DNA of 64,000 bases from Phenylobacterium sp. (GTDB lineage: Bacteria > Pseudomonadota > Alphaproteobacteria > Caulobacterales > Caulobacteraceae), in assembly GCF_016124325.1 (NCBI RefSeq), contig NZ_WGNY01000019.1:248001-312000 (forward strand), written 5' to 3'. The position numbers were made by a program, and so were the translations under genes. Shown in pieces: positions 59,939-64,000 of the stretch. The notes under the pieces are model-generated. The model ran no database searches. It was not told the origin of the DNA and saw only the letters and a program-made list of their open reading frames with translations. The first letter of the stretch is position 1; each line of letters begins with the position of its first letter.

Positions 59939-59964
59939 ATAAGTCGATCCGATAATTGTATTTC
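59939..59964 (+). promoter_or_regulatory. Partial copy of the LysR promoter block, TonB side
   Basis: ATAAGTCGATCCGATAATTG and the next 6 bases match 20 of 26 with the right part of the 47748-47786 block. The TGCG-N5-CGCA dyad is missing. It is oriented toward the TonB receptor gene. Confidence 0.5.
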
Positions 59965-60163
59965 TGATCGAACAGACCCTCGGCCACATTGCCAAGGTGG
60001 CGGCGCGCTGGACGGCGCGTCGGGCCGCCAAAAAGACATCGATGGCGTCCGGAAGGGGTGTCGGCGGGCTCGCCGATCTCGCCGGGCGGAAGGCACAGGC
60101 GCGGCGATCTTCGGCAACCGGTTCGCGCCGCAGAAGACAAGAACGGTCGAGGGGAAACTCAAA

Positions 60164-62410
60164 ATGCACAAGATGATCTGGCTGGGCGCGGTCTCCGCGA
60201 TCGCCCTTGGAGTCGCCACCGGCGCCGACGCCCAGACCGCCGCCAACGGAGGGTCGGTCTCCACCGTGGACGAACTGATCGTCACCGCGCAGAAGCGGGA
60301 GGAACGGCTGGTCGACGTGCCGGCGGCCGTGACGGCCCTGCAGGGCGATGCGCTGCAGGAAATCGGCGCAAAGACCTTGGCGGACTACGCCGCCCTGGTG
60401 CCCGGCCTGCAGTTCGCCAGCCAGGGCGGCGGCGTCGGGCAGCAGCTGGTGCTGCGCGGCCTCGCGACCGGCGTCCAGACCGACTCGGCGCTCGTCGGCG
60501 AGATCATCGACGGCATTCCGGTCGGCTCGTCCTCGACCTATGCGCTCGGCGGCGCCAGCGCCCTCGACTCCAGCCTGTGGGACGTGGATCGCGTCGAAGT
60601 GCTGCGCGGACCGCAGGGCACGCTTTACGGCGCATCGGGTATGAGCGGCCTCATTTCATTCATCTACAACAAGCCGGACCTTCGCAGCTTCGGGGGCGCC
60701 CTCGAGGCCGAGGCGGCCGCGACCGAGCATGGCGAGGCCACCTACGTGGTGCGGGGACTGGTCAATGTCCCGATCGTCGAGGACCAGCTCGCGCTTCGCG
60801 TCACCGCCTTCGGAGATCGGGAGGGCGGCTATCTCGACGATCCGACGCGCGGCGAGAAGGATATCAACCGGCGGACCTCGGAAGGCGTCCGGGGCAACCT
60901 GCTCTGGCGGCCGAACGACCGCTTCGAGGCCAGCCTGATCGGAATCTACCAATTGAACCGGCGCGAGGCGAGCGACGCGGCCGCCTACCTCGCGACCACC
61001 CAGAAGCCGGTGCGCGGGTCGCTCGACCAACTGCACTCGCTGCTGGACCCGGCCAAGTTCGTCTACGACCTCGCCGCCCTCAACATGTCGTACGACTTCG
61101 GGCCGGTGACGCTGACCTCGACGAGCAGCTACCAGTACCTGAAGAACGACCGCATCACCTATTTCACCGACACCACGACCGCGCCGCTGTTCACGTCGCC
61201 GGGGTTCCTGGCCCTGGTCGGCGTCGCCGGGCCTCCGGCCACCAACGTGCTGTTCAACTTCCGCAACCACACGAGCAAGCTGACGGAGGAGCTGAAGGTC
61301 ACCTCGAATGGCGATGGACCGCTGCAGTACGTGGCCGGGTTCTACACGGCGCACGAGAAGAGCGACGGCAACTCGCTCTTCATCGGAACGGACGCCGGCG
61401 GCACGCCGCTCGCCAACATGAACCCGGGCGTCGATGCCGGCATCCCGTCGGTCTACAAGGAGTACGCGGGCTACGCACAGGCGAGCTACACGTGGGATCG
61501 CCTGACCGTGACCGGCGGCCTGCGCTACACGAGCATCGACCAGACATTCCAGCAGACGCTTGCCGGCCCCTACCGCGCCGGGCTGCTCGCGCTCCGCATC
61601 CTGGGCACGACCGGAAAGATCTCGGGGACGCAGCACGAGACGAACTACCTGGTCAACGCGCGCTTCGCGCTCACGCCGCGCAGCAACCTCTACGCCCGCG
61701 TCGCCGACGGCTTTCGCCCAGGCGGCCCGAACGTCGTGGTCGTGGGCCTTCCCGCCAGCTTCAAGGCCGACCGGCTGACCGACTACGAGGCGGGCTACAA
61801 GGGCGCCTTCCTGGACGGCCGCCTGCAGTTCGACGCCAACGTGTTCTACATCAAGTGGGACGACATCCAGCTCCGCGCCTCGGTGAACGGCATCACCGGC
61901 GAAACCAATGGCGGGGCGGCCTCCAGCCGCGGCGCCGAAGCCCAGACCACCTTCCGCCCGATCCCGGGGCTCACCCTCGGCGGGAACATCGCCTACGCGA
62001 AAGCGAAGCTCGACGAGGACGTCCCCTCGGTGGGGGGCGAGGCCGGCGATCCGCTGCCGCTTTCGGCCAAATGGAGCGGCGCGGTGTTCGGCAGCTACGT
62101 CTTCCCGCTGAGCGGCGAGTGGAGCGGCTTCGTAGGGGGGACCGCCCGCGCCAACAGCGCGCGCAACGTGTCGTTCCCGAACGCCGCGGCGAAGGGGCTG
62201 CCGAACTACCGGCTGCCGTCCTACGTCCTCGCCGATGTCCGCGCCGGGGTGCAGAACGACCGCTACACGGCGACCGTCTTCATCAACAACATCGGCGACA
62301 GCCGCGCACAGATCTCCGCGCTCGCCACCGACGTGGCCGTGACCGGAGCTGGCCAGGTCGCCTTGGCGCGCCCACGGACGGTGGGCGTCAGGCTCGACGC
62401 CGTGTTCTAG
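60164..62410 (+). CDS. TonB-dependent outer-membrane receptor
   Basis: A 748-residue receptor. Signal peptide (IWLGAVSAIALGVATGADAQT), TonB box-like VDELIVTAQKREE, plug motifs LVLRGLATGVQTD and VEVLRGPQGTLYGASGMSGLI, and a barrel ending RLDAVF with terminal Phe. DGFRPGGPNVVVVG is the conserved strand also seen in the other two receptors. ATG at 60164 has GAGGGG upstream. It diverges from the oxidoreductase operon and is followed 42 bp later by an HSL-type esterase gene. It probably imports the substrate of the LysR-controlled locus. Confidence 0.94.
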   Translation: MHKMIWLGAVSAIALGVATGADAQTAANGGSVSTVDELIVTAQKREERLVDVPAAVTALQGDALQEIGAKTLADYAALVPGLQFASQGGGVGQQLVLRGLATGVQTDSALVGEIIDGIPVGSSSTYALGGASALDSSLWDVDRVEVLRGPQGTLYGASGMSGLISFIYNKPDLRSFGGALEAEAAATEHGEATYVVRGLVNVPIVEDQLALRVTAFGDREGGYLDDPTRGEKDINRRTSEGVRGNLLWRPNDRFEASLIGIYQLNRREASDAAAYLATTQKPVRGSLDQLHSLLDPAKFVYDLAALNMSYDFGPVTLTSTSSYQYLKNDRITYFTDTTTAPLFTSPGFLALVGVAGPPATNVLFNFRNHTSKLTEELKVTSNGDGPLQYVAGFYTAHEKSDGNSLFIGTDAGGTPLANMNPGVDAGIPSVYKEYAGYAQASYTWDRLTVTGGLRYTSIDQTFQQTLAGPYRAGLLALRILGTTGKISGTQHETNYLVNARFALTPRSNLYARVADGFRPGGPNVVVVGLPASFKADRLTDYEAGYKGAFLDGRLQFDANVFYIKWDDIQLRASVNGITGETNGGAASSRGAEAQTTFRPIPGLTLGGNIAYAKAKLDEDVPSVGGEAGDPLPLSAKWSGAVFGSYVFPLSGEWSGFVGGTARANSARNVSFPNAAAKGLPNYRLPSYVLADVRAGVQNDRYTATVFINNIGDSRAQISALATDVAVTGAGQVALARPRTVGVRLDAVF

Positions 62411-62452
62411 GACCGGCCGGAGCCAGGGTCGCGGGCAGAGGAGACCCGAACG

Positions 62453-63487
62453 ATGATCTTGCGGCGATGGGTCGTCGGCGTCCTGGTTGCGACGATGGCC
62501 GTCCCGGGCGTGGCGTTGCCGGACACGGCCCGCCATGTGCCGGCCTACGACCTGCCGACGCCATCGACCGTGAGTCCCGAACTTCAGGCCCGCATGGCGA
62601 ATGCGCCGCCGTCCGCGGCGCCGCCGGCCATGCCGGCCACCAATGCGGGATGGGCGCGCTTCTTCGATCCCGATCCCGCCGCGACCCAGGCGAGGATTGC
62701 GCGGCTGCTGGCGACGTATCGGCTCGCGATGGCGGAAGAGACGATCGCCGGCGTGCATTGCTACCGGATCACGCCCTCGGAGCGGCCCGCGCAGCCGGGA
62801 CGGCTGCTGGTGCACCTGCACGGCGGCGCCCACGTCGGCGGTGCGGGCCAAAGCGGACTCCTCGAAGCGGTGCTGGTGGCGGGGACCGCCCGCATCGAAA
62901 CGGTGTCCGTCGACTACCGGATGGCTCCGTCGCACCCGTTCCCGGCGGCGATGGACGACGCGACGGCTGTCTGGACGTGGCTCGGCCAGCGATATCCAGC
63001 GTATCGGCTGGGCGTCTTCGGCACATCGTCGGGCGGCGGCATGGTACTAGCCTTGACCCAGCGCGCAATCGCGGCCGGCCTGCGGGTTCCCGACGCGATC
63101 ATGGCGGGGACGCCATGGTCCGACCTTTCCGAGACAGGCGACAGCTATTTCACCAACCGATACGCCGATCCGATCGTCTACCAAGGGATGCTCAGCGTCG
63201 CCGCCGCCCAGTACGCGGACGGCCTCGATCTGAAGGATTCGCGGCTCTCGCCCGTCTACGGCAGTTTCGCCGGCTTTCCGCCAACCTTGCTGCTGGCCGG
63301 GACGCGGGACATCTTTCTGTCGAACACCGTGAGAGTGGACCGGAAACTGAGGGACGCAGGGCGTCGCAGCGAACTGATCGTATACGAAGGACAAAGTCAC
63401 AGCGCCTATCTGGCCGGCGTCGAGGCGCCGGAAACCGCAACCGCCCTGAACGACATCTCAACGTTCTTTGCCGAGGCGCTTAAGTGA
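62453..63487 (+). CDS. HSL-family alpha/beta hydrolase (acetyl-esterase/lipase type)
   Basis: A 344-residue esterase with a signal peptide (VVGVLVATMAVPGVALP). HSL signatures: oxyanion HGGAHVGGAG (HGGG form with Ala), VSVDYRMAPSHPFPAAMDDA, nucleophile GTSSGGGM (near residue 197), Asp in LAGTRDIF and His in GQSHSAYL. It hydrolyses short-chain or aryl esters. It is third of three esterases in the locus (with the tannase and type-B genes), read with the TonB receptor gene. It may trim the substrate in the periplasm. Confidence 0.9.
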   Translation: MILRRWVVGVLVATMAVPGVALPDTARHVPAYDLPTPSTVSPELQARMANAPPSAAPPAMPATNAGWARFFDPDPAATQARIARLLATYRLAMAEETIAGVHCYRITPSERPAQPGRLLVHLHGGAHVGGAGQSGLLEAVLVAGTARIETVSVDYRMAPSHPFPAAMDDATAVWTWLGQRYPAYRLGVFGTSSGGGMVLALTQRAIAAGLRVPDAIMAGTPWSDLSETGDSYFTNRYADPIVYQGMLSVAAAQYADGLDLKDSRLSPVYGSFAGFPPTLLLAGTRDIFLSNTVRVDRKLRDAGRRSELIVYEGQSHSAYLAGVEAPETATALNDISTFFAEALK

Positions 63488-63597
63488 CGGGCCACAGGCG
63501 CACGCCAACGGGCCTCGCATTTGGCGCAAGCGGAAGCCGAGCTTGCTTGGGAGCGCGACGCCTTCTGGAGCTGTCGCCCCTGCGTCGCCGGAGGCGC

Positions 63598-64000
63598 CTA
63601 AGCTTTCAACAACCAGGACAGGGCGGGCCGATAGCCGTTTCGCTCGAGTGTCGCGAGCTTGGACGACCAGGCCGCGGGACAGACCGCGAAGGCTGCGGTG
63701 ACGCCACGCCGGGCGAAGAGGTCCTCCGCCACAGTCAGGAGATCGGCGGCGTCGCGCGCGTCGACGGCTGGCGCCGGCGCCTCCGCGAAGTCAGCGGCGT
63801 AGAAGTCGTCGATGATCCCGACTTGCGACAGGTTGTGACCGACCGGCATGTGGAGGTGACTCACCGGCTGGGCGATCGCATAGCCGGCGACCTCGCCGCC
63901 CCGCGCGACCACGATCATGTCGCGATCGGCGAGCTCGAGACTGTACCGCATCCAACGTTCGAAGCGATCGTCCGCCTCCGGATGGGTCGCCCAGAAGCGC
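63598..64000 (-). CDS. GNAT-like acetyltransferase, cut by right edge
   Basis: The frame is open to the window edge, giving at least 134 residues; the N-terminus is missing. Visible parts: FWATHPEADDRFERWMRYSLELADRDMIVVARGGEVAGYAIAQP, a loop with HLHMPVGHNLSQVGIIDDFY and a C-terminal helix-strand LFARRGVTAAFAVCPAAWSSKLATLERNGYRPALSWLLK. The last part, with a helix then ERNGYRPALSW, is the usual end of GNAT proteins. The acyl-CoA binding Q/RxxGxG/A loop is not clear, so the call is tentative. An internal ATG at 63951 is not taken as the start because the frame and sense continue upstream. Confidence 0.6.
   Translation of the reverse strand, partial: RFWATHPEADDRFERWMRYSLELADRDMIVVARGGEVAGYAIAQPVSHLHMPVGHNLSQVGIIDDFYAADFAEAPAPAVDARDAADLLTVAEDLFARRGVTAAFAVCPAAWSSKLATLERNGYRPALSWLLKA

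Larger units (their letters stand above)
59735..60163. other. 429-bp divergent gap with LysR block and partial copy
   Basis: It separates the oxidoreductase and TonB receptor genes. It holds the minus-strand 39-bp block (59868-59906) and a plus-strand 26-bp relative (59939-59964). A leader of about 200 bp precedes the TonB start. No gene is seen. Confidence 0.6.

Noticed and set aside
1..64000. CRISPR arrays, rRNA and tRNA genes
   Set aside because: No regularly spaced repeats, no rRNA stretch and no cloverleaf-forming segment was noticed.

Overview
The window is high-GC (about 70% by eye), dense, mostly single-copy DNA with short intergenic gaps, many 4-nt start/stop overlaps (ATGA, GTGA), three large TonB-dependent receptors, FixJ-type regulators, an XRE/ImmA pair and a DUF736/relaxase remnant. 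This combination suggests a free-living alphaproteobacterium of the Caulobacteraceae type (Caulobacter, Phenylobacterium or Brevundimonas-like). The taxonomic call is inference; no rRNA or tRNA is present to confirm it.

Layout. 1-3650: left edge of a probable defence island. A bacterial ubiquitin-like conjugation operon (JAB peptidase, cut by the window edge; a small Cys/His protein; a triple-Ubl protein) reads leftward. Diverging from it is an XRE repressor + ImmA/IrrE peptidase + exonuclease I operon. 3812-10225: a TetR-controlled nutrient module (GPH-type MFS carrier, TonB receptor, SCP2-like protein, phytanoyl-CoA dioxygenase) with shared AGTGACAT sites. 10226-14117: mobile-element remnant (DUF736 protein, MobC, MobP-type relaxase) enclosing a quinone-oxidoreductase-like gene. 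14322-24003: Spy/LTxxQ protein, OmpR/EnvZ-type pair and a complete RND efflux operon, tied together by three phased GCGACA...GGGACA repeats. 24191-32538: assorted single genes (MBL hydrolase, orphan kinase, chloroperoxidase-like hydrolase, LysR/SDR pair, AhpD-like protein, NmrA-like SDR). 32769-38758: multi-PAS histidine kinase with three response regulators, then TMEM175-like channel and LOG genes; a nearly identical 20-bp palindromic site lies on each side of the phosphorelay. 38935-46628: desaturase, then a second TetR/PhyH/TonB module with a PQQ-cytochrome c protein, sharing a 20-bp operator. 46826-63487: a LysR-governed catabolic locus with two converging operons. One is seven translationally coupled genes (CitMHS permease, AtuA, AtuA-C, tannase-like esterase, type-B carboxylesterase, NagB-II-like SIS protein, NagA). 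The other holds an oxidoreductase, a BadF-type amino-sugar kinase and an MFS carrier. A TonB receptor and an HSL-type esterase follow. The right edge cuts a GNAT-like gene.

How it fits together. The main theme is uptake and breakdown of scarce organic compounds under local regulators: each TonB receptor sits beside esterases, dioxygenases or a quinoprotein and a dedicated regulator with recognisable repeated sites. The two least ordinary parts are the defence region at the left edge, where an ssDNA exonuclease shares an operon with a repressor/peptidase pair of the kind known to switch on CBASS, and the LysR locus, which joins amino-sugar catabolism to polycarboxylate transport and AtuA-family enzymes of unknown chemistry.
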